NCBI RefSeq assembly: GCF_964259225.1
Contig: NZ_CAXVKN010000005.1
DNA: 53,529 nucleotides
Direction: 5' to 3' (one strand)
Source: Catenibacterium mitsuoka_A
GTDB taxonomy: Bacteria; Bacillota_I; Bacilli_A; Erysipelotrichales; Coprobacillaceae
The notes under the pieces: generated by a model
Databases searched by the model: none
What the model was told of the DNA's origin: nothing
What the model saw: only the letters and a program-made list of their open reading frames with translations
Shown: piece after piece, positions 8,339 through 15,595 of the stretch
How positions within the stretch are numbered: position 1 is the first letter of the stretch
Layout: every line of letters starts with the position of its first letter
Translations under genes and position numbers: made by a program

Positions 8339-8381
8339 GCCGCATTCGTATAATGGCTATTATATCTGCTTGCCATGCAGA
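8339..8381 (+). tRNA. tRNA-Gly(GCC), copy 4, cut by the N gap
   Basis: The acceptor 5' strand, D-arm and anticodon arm match the other copies. The sequence then runs into Ns just after the anticodon stem. The missing 3' third is presumably intact in the genome. Confidence 0.85.
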
Positions 8382-8479
8382 NNNNNNNNNNNNNNNNNNN
8401 NNNNNNNNNNNNNNNNNNNNNNNNNNNNNNNNNNNNNNNNNNNNNNNNNNNNNNNNNNNNNNNNNNNNNNNNNNNNNNN
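8382..8479. other. Assembly gap of 98 Ns inside the tRNA array
   Basis: The gap falls within near-identical tandem units, where short-read assembly collapses. With a 90-base period the missing length should be 45 plus a multiple of 90, so 98 is probably a scaffolding estimate, and the number of tRNA copies is unknown. Confidence 0.95.
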
Positions 8480-8481
8480 AT

Positions 8482-8556
8482 GCCGCATTCGTATAATGGC
8501 TATTATATCTGCTTGCCATGCAGAGGACGCCGGTTCAACTCCGGCATGTGGCTCCA
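8482..8556 (+). tRNA. tRNA-Gly(GCC), last copy of the array
   Basis: Complete 75-base copy identical to copy 1, with GCC anticodon and encoded CCA. It is followed by the array terminator. Confidence 0.95.
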
Positions 8557-8564
8557 TTGAAATC

Positions 8565-8590
8565 AACTAGGCTAACGCCTAGTTTTTTTT
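8565..8590 (+). terminator. Terminator of the tRNA array
   Basis: The stem AACTAGGC (8565-8572) with GCCTAGTT (8577-8584) and loop TAAC is followed by a run of Ts. Confidence 0.9.
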
Positions 8591-8678
8591 CATCTTACAA
8601 TACGATTTCTACAACTTAATAGGATAAGATGTTTAAATATAATCTATTATGTTATTATTTTTTTGACGGAGGAAGACT

Positions 8679-9113
8679 ATGAAGACAAAAATTGAATTGA
8701 TACCGGAAGAAAAAGTTGAAGAAACAATAATCAGATGTCATAAGATGACAGATGAAATACAAAATATAGTCTCTTATATAGAAAATGAGAAGAAAATCAT
8801 GGGATATAAAAGGGGAACTACTTATCCTTTAAATATAAATAGTATCTATTATTTTGAAATTGTAGATCAAAATGCTTTTGTGTACTGTGAGAAAGAAATA
8901 TATGAATCTAAAATGAAACTTTATGAATTTGAACAAGAAACAGAAGGTACATCATTCTTTCGTGCTTCTAAGTCACTTATTATTAATGCAGATAAGATTG
9001 ATTCTATCAAACCTTCCTTATCAGGAAGATTTGAAGTTGTACTAAAAAACAAAGAGAAACTCATAGTATCTAGACAATATGTACGTGTACTTAAACACAT
9101 GATTGGATTATAA
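8679..9113 (+). CDS. LytTR-domain DNA-binding regulator
   Basis: This 144-residue protein has a C-terminal LytTR domain (about residues 45-144), seen in the run FFRASKSLIINADKIDSIKP and the final VSRQYVRVLK. There is no receiver domain. Small stand-alone LytTR proteins followed by a DUF3021 membrane protein form a known Firmicutes pair that controls an adjacent ABC transporter, in which the membrane partner holds the regulator inactive (family knowledge). Here the DUF3021 gene follows after 11 bases and an ABC exporter after that, so the whole set to 11337 is probably one unit. The ribosome site is GGAGG at 8668-8672. Confidence 0.85.
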   Translation: MKTKIELIPEEKVEETIIRCHKMTDEIQNIVSYIENEKKIMGYKRGTTYPLNINSIYYFEIVDQNAFVYCEKEIYESKMKLYEFEQETEGTSFFRASKSLIINADKIDSIKPSLSGRFEVVLKNKEKLIVSRQYVRVLKHMIGL

Positions 9114-9124
9114 GGAGAAGAAAA

Positions 9125-9538
9125 ATGGATAAAAATGAAATGATACATACAATAACTATTCAATATTTTGTGATTTATACATTATCAATGTTTGCGACAA
9201 TTTTGTTTTGTCATATAGATCAGCCTCAAATAAAAATGCTATCTGTATCTTATTTAGGAGAGGTGGCAGTCTTTTCTTTTCTTGCCTGCCTTCCTACGAC
9301 TATCTATTATTCTAAGTCTCAAAATGTCTTAGTGAAGACTATTATTCATACAATACTCTTAGAAATCATTCTTTTAATTGCTGGATATAAAATTGGTATG
9401 TATGAGGATGTCTTAGGAGGATTACTTTTCTTTTTCACGATACTTGTAGTAGATATTTTAGTCAGACTATTTAATTATTTGAATGATTGCTATCTTGCAA
9501 ATGAAATCAATAAAGCTCTTAAGAGTAGAAAAGGGTGA
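9125..9538 (+). CDS. DUF3021 family membrane protein
   Basis: The 137-residue protein has four predicted membrane segments (about residues 12-33, 42-60, 70-88 and 95-115) and a short basic C-terminal tail containing the family-like stretch DCYLANEINKALK. It sits directly after the LytTR regulator, the usual arrangement for DUF3021 proteins, and probably acts as its membrane-bound inhibitor. The ribosome site is AAGGAG at 9112-9117. The role is from family knowledge and position, not from catalytic motifs. Confidence 0.75.
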   Translation: MDKNEMIHTITIQYFVIYTLSMFATILFCHIDQPQIKMLSVSYLGEVAVFSFLACLPTTIYYSKSQNVLVKTIIHTILLEIILLIAGYKIGMYEDVLGGLLFFFTILVVDILVRLFNYLNDCYLANEINKALKSRKG

Positions 9539-9542
9539 ACGT

Positions 9543-10453
9543 ATGAACAGTATTGAAATTAAACATCTTACTAAAAACTTTGGTGATACTAAAGCAGTAG
9601 ATGACTTAAGCTTTAGTGTAGAAAAGGGGACTTTCTTCTCTTTTTTAGGTATTAATGGTGCTGGAAGAGTACTACTATTTCTATGATATGTGGTGAACTT
9701 ACAAGTGATGCAGGAGAAATATACATTGAAGGCAAAGATATTAAAACACATATGGATGAAGTAAGAACTACTATAGGTGTAGTTTATCAAACTTCTGCAT
9801 TAGATGATGTACTTACAGTTTATGATAATCTAAAGTATCGCGCTGCTTTGTATGGTATTACAGGGAATTCTTTTAAGAAGAAACTAGAAGAACTCTCTAT
9901 ATTATTAGATTTCAAAGACTTTTTAAAGAAACCTTTAAATAAGCTATCAGGAGGACAAAGAAGACGTATAGATATAGCTCGTGCTCTTATTCATGGACCA
10001 GAACTTCTTATCTTAGATGAACCAACAACTGGTTTAGATCCTCAAACAAGAAAAACATTATGGAAAGTTATTGATAATTTAAGAAAAGAAAAACATATGA
10101 CTGTATTTCTTACGACTCATTATATGGAAGAAGCAGCTGAAGCAGATCAAGTTGTTATTATTGATCATGGCCGTCAAATAGCTTCTGGAACACCACATGA
10201 ATTAAAACAGAAATATGCTTATGATTATTTAAATATCTATCGTGTAAAAGAAGAGGGTATCAAGTCTTTAGGACATCCATATACATATAATAAGGATCAT
10301 TATACAATCCGTGTCAATCATCCGGGTGTTGTGAAAGAAATGATTCTTCAAAAACCGGAATTATTTAATGACTTTGAACTTGTAAAAGGAAGAATGGATG
10401 ATGTCTTCTTAAATGTAACAGGAAATAAACTCCCAGGAGGTGAACAATCATGA
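9543..10453 (+). pseudogene. ABC exporter ATPase, frameshifted in Walker A
   Basis: Two reading frames together make one DrrA-like ABC ATPase of about 303 residues. The first (9543-9686) carries the N-terminus and GINGAG, then ends early; the second (from 9683) starts after Walker A and holds the signature LSGGQRRRIDIARAL, Walker B LLILDEPTTGLDP and the switch histidine. Adding one A in the run at 9665-9666 restores GINGAGKSTTISMICGE across the junction, so a single base has been lost in the lysine codon. The rest is intact and the partner permease is full length, so this is either a very recent mutation or a sequencing error. The ATG at 9683 overlaps the stop of the first frame, but a protein made from it would lack Walker A. 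Confidence 0.8.
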
Positions 10454-11337
10454 AACAACTTTATCATCTCACATTAAGACATACAGTATTATTTTTTAAG
10501 GATAAAGGACGCTTCTTAACAGCTTTGATTACACCAATAGTCTTAATTGTCTTATATATGACATTTCTAGGGACTGTTTATCATGATTCGCTAGATAGTA
10601 TAGTTAAGTATTATTCTGTATCACAAAAGACTATTGATGCTTTTGTGAATGGTTATCTCTTTTCATCATTACTTGCAGTGAGTTGTGTCACAGTATCATT
10701 CTGTTCAAATATGATTATGGTACAAGATAAAGCAGATCATAAAATAAAGGACTTACTCATAGCACCTGTCAGTAAAACAACATTAGCTCTTAGTTATTTT
10801 ATTTCTACTTTACTTATCACTATGATTATTAATATCACTGCCTTACTTGCATGTTTTATTGTATTAGGTACAAGTCACTTTGTTTTACCAGTAAAAGATA
10901 TATTATATTGTTTGCTAGATATCTTTTTGCTTACTTTGTTTGGTGCTTCTTTATCATCTATTATTAATTATTTCCTTACAACACAAGGCCAGATTTCAGC
11001 TGTCAGCAGTATTGTGAGTGCAGGGTATGGTTTCTTATGTGGTGCTTATATGCCTATTTCTCAATTTACACCTGCAGTACGTGCTATTATTAAGTTCTTA
11101 CCAGGAACCTATGGAACAGCACTTATTCGTAAGCATTTATTAAATAGTTTATTTATTAAACTAAATACAAAGGTTCCTTCTACGATCATGAATGAAATTC
11201 ATCAAAGTTTTGATACATCATTTACACTTATGGGACATACAATTACAACGAGTATGATGTATCTCATTATGATTGGAACATGTTTTATTTTGTTGTTTGT
11301 ATACATTTTATTGAATCAATTCAAAAAAGATATGTAA
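10450..11337 (+). CDS. ABC-2 type exporter permease
   Basis: The 295-residue membrane protein has the ABC-2 layout: a cytoplasmic N-terminus, a first membrane segment near residues 20-40, an external loop, then five further segments with the family region CGAYMPISQFTPAVRAIIKFLPGT split over the last loop. It overlaps the ATPase frame by four bases (ATGA), so the two are translationally coupled. It would form a homodimeric pore driven by the upstream ATPase, exporting a drug or peptide-like compound. The substrate cannot be told. If the ATPase frameshift is real, this permease is orphaned. Confidence 0.85.
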   Translation: MKQLYHLTLRHTVLFFKDKGRFLTALITPIVLIVLYMTFLGTVYHDSLDSIVKYYSVSQKTIDAFVNGYLFSSLLAVSCVTVSFCSNMIMVQDKADHKIKDLLIAPVSKTTLALSYFISTLLITMIINITALLACFIVLGTSHFVLPVKDILYCLLDIFLLTLFGASLSSIINYFLTTQGQISAVSSIVSAGYGFLCGAYMPISQFTPAVRAIIKFLPGTYGTALIRKHLLNSLFIKLNTKVPSTIMNEIHQSFDTSFTLMGHTITTSMMYLIMIGTCFILLFVYILLNQFKKDM

Positions 11338-11388
11338 AATTGATGTAATTTGATACATAGGATTGAAAAATATGGGAAATAGTTTAAG

Positions 11389-12024
11389 ATGTTTTTTGTG
11401 GAGGAATTATTAAGTATTACCATGAAACTCTTAAAGAAATTAATCATTCTTATTGCGTTAGTTATTGTTTATGTATTTTCTAATGCAGTAAGTATTTATA
11501 TATATAGTTTTAAAGATGAAGCAAGAACTGCAGATGTTGCAATTGTCTTAGGTGCATCTACATACAATGGTCATGCTTCACCTGTTTATCAAGAAAGAAT
11601 TAACCATGCTGTTGTTTTATACAACAAACATCTAGTTAAGAAAATCGTCACAACAGGAGGATATGGAAAAGGAAATCCTGTTAGTGATGCCTATAATGCA
11701 AAGCTTTATGCAATCAGTCAAGGTGTACCAGAAGATGATATCCTTACAGAAGACCAGTCAACAGTCACTTTAGAGAATCTCATTAATGCGAAAAAGATTA
11801 TGGATGTTGAGCATTATAAGACTGCATTAATAGTCAGTGATCCATTACATATGAAAAGGGCTATGCTTCAGGCAAAGGATGCAGGTATTACTGCCTATAC
11901 ATCACCAACACATTCTTCTAGATATCGCACAAGAGATACCAAGTTTCAATTCTTAAAACGTGAAGTAACCAATTATATTGGTTATAAATGGTATCGTCTC
12001 TTTAAATCTCTTATCAAGGTATGA
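11389..12024 (+). CDS. YdcF/SanA-like DUF218 membrane protein
   Basis: The protein has an N-terminal membrane segment followed by a DUF218 domain, visible in VAIVLGAS, YQERINHAVVLY, KIVTTGGYGKG and TLENLINAKKIM. The family includes SanA (vancomycin sensitivity) and YdcF; an envelope role is usual but the reaction is unknown. The start is uncertain: the frame opens at 11389, a GTGGAGG site lies inside the frame at 11398-11404, and a clean start for the membrane segment is the ATG at 11422, which is rather far (17 bases) from that site. No terminator separates it from the exporter permease. Confidence 0.75.
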   Translation: MFFVEELLSITMKLLKKLIILIALVIVYVFSNAVSIYIYSFKDEARTADVAIVLGASTYNGHASPVYQERINHAVVLYNKHLVKKIVTTGGYGKGNPVSDAYNAKLYAISQGVPEDDILTEDQSTVTLENLINAKKIMDVEHYKTALIVSDPLHMKRAMLQAKDAGITAYTSPTHSSRYRTRDTKFQFLKREVTNYIGYKWYRLFKSLIKV

Positions 12025-12060
12025 TAGAATAGCATTAAGGGTTGAAGGGAGCTGTTTGTC

Positions 12061-12402
12061 GTGTTTATGATTAATACAGGATGTATATGCTGTGCAATTC
12101 TCGCATTAACATTCTTGTTTTATTATATAATTTGTACATGTCTTAAAGGATTAGGTGTTTATCGTATTAGTGCATTTAAGAATGTACCTCGTGAAGAAAG
12201 CCATTATTATGATAAGAAAAGAATCAGCCGTGCTCAAAGAAGTGCATTCAAGAAATGGTTTATCATATTAAGTATAGGTACAATACTATCATATTATGTT
12301 AGTCAGTACTTTGCTTATGCTGCAATAGGACTATGGGCACTTATATTCTTTAAAGATATCTTTGTGAAAAAAGAGAACTTATTTCGTAACCATCGTATCT
12401 AA
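12061..12402 (+). CDS. Small membrane protein, unknown
   Basis: This 113-residue protein is not recognised. It has one membrane segment at the N-terminus (about residues 6-28), a basic cytoplasmic stretch with many Arg/Lys (about 35-65), and one or two segments at 66-100. The start is a GTG with an AGGGAG site nine bases upstream; an ATG two codons later is an alternative. It is closed by its own terminator. Confidence 0.55.
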   Translation: MFMINTGCICCAILALTFLFYYIICTCLKGLGVYRISAFKNVPREESHYYDKKRISRAQRSAFKKWFIILSIGTILSYYVSQYFAYAAIGLWALIFFKDIFVKKENLFRNHRI

Positions 12403-12427
12403 TGGCCTTATAGGTCATTATTTTTTT
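12401..12427 (+). terminator. Terminator after the small membrane protein
   Basis: The stem AATGGCC (12401-12407) with GGTCATT (12413-12419), including one G-U pair, is followed by a T-run. Confidence 0.7.
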
Positions 12428-12437
12428 AGGTGACATT

Positions 12438-12827
12438 ATGGAAAAACTATTACTTGTATTTATATGTATTTTAGGTGTTGTCATCATGCTCAAAGGTTTT
12501 GTGAGTCGTTTTCAATATCGACTTAAAGCGACCCACTGTTCTTTACAGACATCAGGAAAAATTATAGATATCAGACAAGCTGAAACTTTTATCTATACAA
12601 TGACTGTTCAATATTATGCAGAAGGGAAGTTTATTGAAAGACAACCTTCTATCACATACTTCCAGATGAAATATTTTAAAAACAATAAGAACATCACAAT
12701 AGACTATGTTCCTACATCTTGTGATACATTTATTATAGAAGAAGACTTATTTCCTATACGTTTTACTAATTGTCTCATATTCAGTGGCTTTGTATTAGTA
12801 TGCTGTGCTGCTTTATTTATTATCTGA
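12438..12827 (+). CDS. Small two-segment membrane protein, DUF3592-like
   Basis: The 129-residue protein has a membrane segment at each end (about residues 3-20 and 110-128) enclosing a beta-rich region with a G-x-I-x-D-I-R start and an acidic end, an arrangement resembling DUF3592 proteins. The resemblance is structural and the family call is tentative. Function is unknown. It begins 11 bases after the terminator of the previous gene and lies eight bases before the lipoprotein gene, so it is probably cotranscribed with what follows. Confidence 0.5.
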   Translation: MEKLLLVFICILGVVIMLKGFVSRFQYRLKATHCSLQTSGKIIDIRQAETFIYTMTVQYYAEGKFIERQPSITYFQMKYFKNNKNITIDYVPTSCDTFIIEEDLFPIRFTNCLIFSGFVLVCCAALFII

Positions 12828-12835
12828 GGTGAATT

Positions 12836-13651
12836 ATGAAGAAAATAATATTACTGCTTCTAAGTGTATTTTTAACAGCTTGTACATCATCTTCAACTAC
12901 AAATAAAAACTTTATCAATACTAAAGGAACAACCTTGGAAACACGTATTCCCACACCCAAAGGATATACACGAGAACAAAGTGATTTTGCACATTTCTTA
13001 CAGACTTATCCATTAAAGGAAAACGGTAGTCCTATTCTTTTGTATAACGGTAAAAAGAAGTGGAATCAAAATGCTCAAATTGCGGTATTTAAGTTACCGA
13101 TAGAAAATGAAAACCTCCAACAATGTGCCGACTCCGTCATGAGAGTTTATGCAGAATATTACTGGCATACAAAACAATATGATAAGATTCAATTTCATTT
13201 AAGTGATGGATTCTTATTATCTTATATTAAATGGAGAGAAGGGTATCGTGTCGTCATTAAGAATGATCATGCATCTTATGTAAAGAGTGCATCCTATGAC
13301 GATTCTTATGAATGCTTTAAAAAATACTTGCGTATTGTCTTTGCTTATTCAGGAAGTGCAAGTATGGTGAGTGAATCAACACCTATCAAACTAAATGAAA
13401 TAAGAGTAGGAGATGTTTTCTTAAAAGGTGGTTCACCAGGACATGTCGTGATGATTGTAGATGTTTGTACAAATAAAGAAGGAAAGAAGGCTTTCTTACT
13501 CGCACAAGGCTATATGCCTGCACAGGAATTTCATCTATTAAAAAATCCATTACATGATGATCCCTGGTATTATGAAGATGAAATCAAATATCCATTTGAA
13601 ACACCTGATTATACATTTGAGGAAGGCAGTTTAAGAAGATTATGTTATTGA
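12836..13651 (+). CDS. DUF4846 family lipoprotein
   Basis: The 271-residue protein has a lipoprotein signal peptide with lipobox LTAC (cysteine at residue 16). The mature domain matches DUF4846: I-P-x-P-x-G-Y near residues 38-46, a CADSVMRVYAEYYW block, and a late VGDVFLKGGSPGHVVMIVDV stretch that resembles the NlpC/P60-like core with its conserved histidine. It is probably an extracytoplasmic hydrolase-like protein at the membrane surface, but its substrate is unknown. It overlaps the next gene by one base (TGATG). Confidence 0.75.
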   Translation: MKKIILLLLSVFLTACTSSSTTNKNFINTKGTTLETRIPTPKGYTREQSDFAHFLQTYPLKENGSPILLYNGKKKWNQNAQIAVFKLPIENENLQQCADSVMRVYAEYYWHTKQYDKIQFHLSDGFLLSYIKWREGYRVVIKNDHASYVKSASYDDSYECFKKYLRIVFAYSGSASMVSESTPIKLNEIRVGDVFLKGGSPGHVVMIVDVCTNKEGKKAFLLAQGYMPAQEFHLLKNPLHDDPWYYEDEIKYPFETPDYTFEEGSLRRLCY

Positions 13652-14178
13652 TGAATGTTTTTAGTGGTCACAGAATAGATCCATTACATATTAAGGAAGA
13701 TGATATTCACTTAGAGGATATTGCTCATGCATTAAGTCTTATATGTCGAGGGAATGGTCATATTAAATATTTCTACTCTGTGGCCCAGCATTCTCTTAAT
13801 TGCGCAAAAGAAGCACAAAGAAGAGGATATAGTAAAGATGTTGTATTATCGTGCTTATTTCATGATGCAAGTGAAGCGTATATGAGTGATTTGATCACTC
13901 CTATTAAGAAACAGATGAAAGAGTATCAGATGATAGAAGATCATCTCTTAGAAACTATATTTTATGCGTTTCATATAAAATTAAATAACGAAGAAAGAAA
14001 TATTTGGAAAGAGATGGATCATTTATTATTAGAAGCAGAATTAAAGGAAATGATGCCTTTAGAAGAAGATAGACCAACTGTCACACTTATAAGTGTTCCT
14101 GATTTAAATGAACACTATTATCGTGAGATAGAAGAAGAATTTAAGGCTTATGCGCTACAATTATTGGAGGATTTATAA
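13651..14178 (+). CDS. HD-domain phosphohydrolase (YfbR-like)
   Basis: The protein of about 175 residues begins NVFSGHRIDPL and has the metal-binding HD motif in LFHDASEAYMSD plus an earlier VAQHSLNCA histidine, the pattern of YfbR-type 5'-deoxynucleotidases and their phage relatives. These enzymes dephosphorylate dNMPs; the substrate here is not proven. I chose the ATG at 13651, which overlaps the upstream stop as TGATG and suits coupling; an ATG at 13642 is also in frame but lies only three bases from the nearest purine-rich site. The stop overlaps the start of the next gene. Confidence 0.8.
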   Translation: MNVFSGHRIDPLHIKEDDIHLEDIAHALSLICRGNGHIKYFYSVAQHSLNCAKEAQRRGYSKDVVLSCLFHDASEAYMSDLITPIKKQMKEYQMIEDHLLETIFYAFHIKLNNEERNIWKEMDHLLLEAELKEMMPLEEDRPTVTLISVPDLNEHYYREIEEEFKAYALQLLEDL

Positions 14179-14981
14179 TGAAGATTTATGTTACATATAA
14201 GTTTTTAACCAAAGAAGACAGAGATGCTTTTTATAAAGCAATCAAAGAGAATCATATTCAGGAATTATCTTTATCTGATGAAGGATGTCTCAAGTATTCT
14301 TATACACCTAAAGATGATACTGTTCTTTTTTTTAAGGAAGAATGGGCATCTCAAGACTTACAGTTAAAACATTTAACTCAGCCTCATATGGACTTGTTGA
14401 AGGAATTAAAGAACCAATATCTGTGTCAAACAACAGTGCGTCATGGCACTGCTTGTTTAGAAACTGAACGTTTGATATTAAGAGAGTTTAAAATAGAAGA
14501 CGCTGATGATATGTATCATCATTGGGCTAATGATGAAAAGGTCACTCGTTATTTGACTTGGCCACCTCATCAAAGTATAGAAGACACAAAGCAGTTACTT
14601 TCTTCCTGGATTCAGTCTTATGAAAAGGGTGATTCTTATAACTGGGGCATTGTCGTAAAGGATAAGAGTACACTCATTGGAAATATTTCTGTTACAAATA
14701 TTGATCATAAAACAAACACAGCAGAAATTGGCTATTGTATTGGGCAGGCTTATTGGGGTCATGGATATGTTGCAGAAGCACTTAAAGAAGTTATTTCTTA
14801 CTTATTTAAGGAAGGTTATGATTTAGTACGTGCAAGACATGATAAAAATAATCCTCATTCAGGTCGAGTGATGCAAAAAGCAGGTATGAAATATGAGGGA
14901 ATCCTTAGAAAATCTGCAAAAAATAATCAGGGAGTTGTAGATGATGTTGTATACTCAATTCTTCCTGAAGAATTAGAATAG
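14178..14981 (+). CDS. ABM-like domain fused to GNAT acetyltransferase
   Basis: This 267-residue protein joins two domains. Residues 1-90 look like an antibiotic-biosynthesis-monooxygenase (ABM/YgiN-like) fold: a short strand, F-L-x-K-E-D-R-D-x-F, a cysteine-containing strand and FFKEEWASQD followed by H-L-x-x-P-H. Residues 95-267 are a RimJ/RimL-type GNAT domain with LETERLILREF, IGYCIGQAYWGHGYVAEAL for acetyl-CoA binding and N-x-x-S-x-R-V-M-x-K-A-G-M. The GNAT part probably acetylates a protein N-terminus or small amine. The ABM assignment is weaker. It overlaps the HD gene by one base. Confidence 0.75.
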   Translation: MKIYVTYKFLTKEDRDAFYKAIKENHIQELSLSDEGCLKYSYTPKDDTVLFFKEEWASQDLQLKHLTQPHMDLLKELKNQYLCQTTVRHGTACLETERLILREFKIEDADDMYHHWANDEKVTRYLTWPPHQSIEDTKQLLSSWIQSYEKGDSYNWGIVVKDKSTLIGNISVTNIDHKTNTAEIGYCIGQAYWGHGYVAEALKEVISYLFKEGYDLVRARHDKNNPHSGRVMQKAGMKYEGILRKSAKNNQGVVDDVVYSILPEELE

Positions 14982-14989
14982 GAGACTAT

Positions 14990-15427
14990 ATGGAAGTTAG
15001 AGAAATATGTTTGGCACATGTCAAAGAAATATCGCAATTATTTAATGAAATATTCTCCAGGGAACCATGGAATGATGAATGGAATGAAGAGGATCTATCT
15101 ATTTATATGCATGATTTAATAGGGAATCGCTTATCTCTATCTATTGGTTTATATGATGGAGATCAGCTTATTGGAATAGCCTTAGGTCGTATTAAACATT
15201 GGTATAATGGCAGAGAATTCTGGATTGATGAATTTGGAATCATGACGGATGAACAATCTAAAGGACTTGGAACTCAATTTATGGACTTAGTTGTAGATTA
15301 TACGAAAAAAAGAGGAATAGACCGTATTATGTTGATTACGGAAAGAGAGTTTCCTGCGTATTACTTCTACCAGAAAAATGGATTTGAAGAACAATCATCA
15401 CAGGTTGTCTTCATGAAACAATATTAA
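14990..15427 (+). CDS. GNAT family N-acetyltransferase
   Basis: The 145-residue single-domain acetyltransferase has the acetyl-CoA signature EQSKGLGTQFMD (Q-x-x-G-x-G, about residues 88-99) and the closing FYQKNGFEE. The substrate is unknown. It follows the fusion acetyltransferase after eight bases and ends the gene string that started at 12438. Confidence 0.85.
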   Translation: MEVREICLAHVKEISQLFNEIFSREPWNDEWNEEDLSIYMHDLIGNRLSLSIGLYDGDQLIGIALGRIKHWYNGREFWIDEFGIMTDEQSKGLGTQFMDLVVDYTKKRGIDRIMLITEREFPAYYFYQKNGFEEQSSQVVFMKQY

Positions 15428-15433
15428 AGAATT

Positions 15434-15464
15434 AAGTACGTATTTTTCTGTACGTACTTTTTTG
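15434..15464 (+). terminator. Terminator after the GNAT gene
   Basis: A perfect 9-bp stem, AAGTACGTA (15434-15442) with TACGTACTT (15451-15459), is followed by a T-run. Confidence 0.9.
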
Positions 15465-15520
15465 TCTTAAAAAACATATAATTTACTTTATTGATGACAA
15501 AATGTGACCTATAAATTGCG

Positions 15521-15558
15521 TATAATTACTATCATTTGCAAAATGGAAGCGCTATAAT
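15521..15558 (+). promoter_or_regulatory. Two TATAAT boxes and a cre-like site
   Basis: TATAAT occurs at 15521-15526 and again at 15553-15558. The second lies inside ATGGAAGCGCTATAAT (15543-15558), which matches 15 of 16 positions of the consensus WTGNNARCGNWWWCAW. Binding of CcpA there would block the second -10. Neither -10 has a good -35. A ccpA gene is in the window at 43085. Confidence 0.5.
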
Positions 15559-15595
15559 AGTAATGGTTAAAATGTATTGTAAGGAGATTGATAAT

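Noticed and set aside
8066..8556. Regular 90-base repeats as a possible CRISPR array
   Set aside because: The repeat unit is 75 bases of tRNA with constant 15-base spacers, not short repeats with unique spacers.
8040..8570. Open reading frames on both strands across the tRNA array
   Set aside because: They are produced by translating tandem tRNA units and Ns; each repeat is a proper tRNA cloverleaf with CCA, and the spacers are AT-only.
9660..9690. Programmed frameshifting in the ABC ATPase
   Set aside because: No slippery heptamer, stimulatory pseudoknot or long homopolymer is visible at the junction.
9683..10453. Second ATPase frame as an independent gene starting at ATG 9683
   Set aside because: It would lack Walker A, and one added base joins it perfectly to the upstream frame; an independent ATPase is not credible.
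15536..15595. N-terminal extension of the oxidoreductase
   Set aside because: It covers a -10 box and cre-like site and has no ribosome site, whereas AAGGAG precedes the ATG at 15596.
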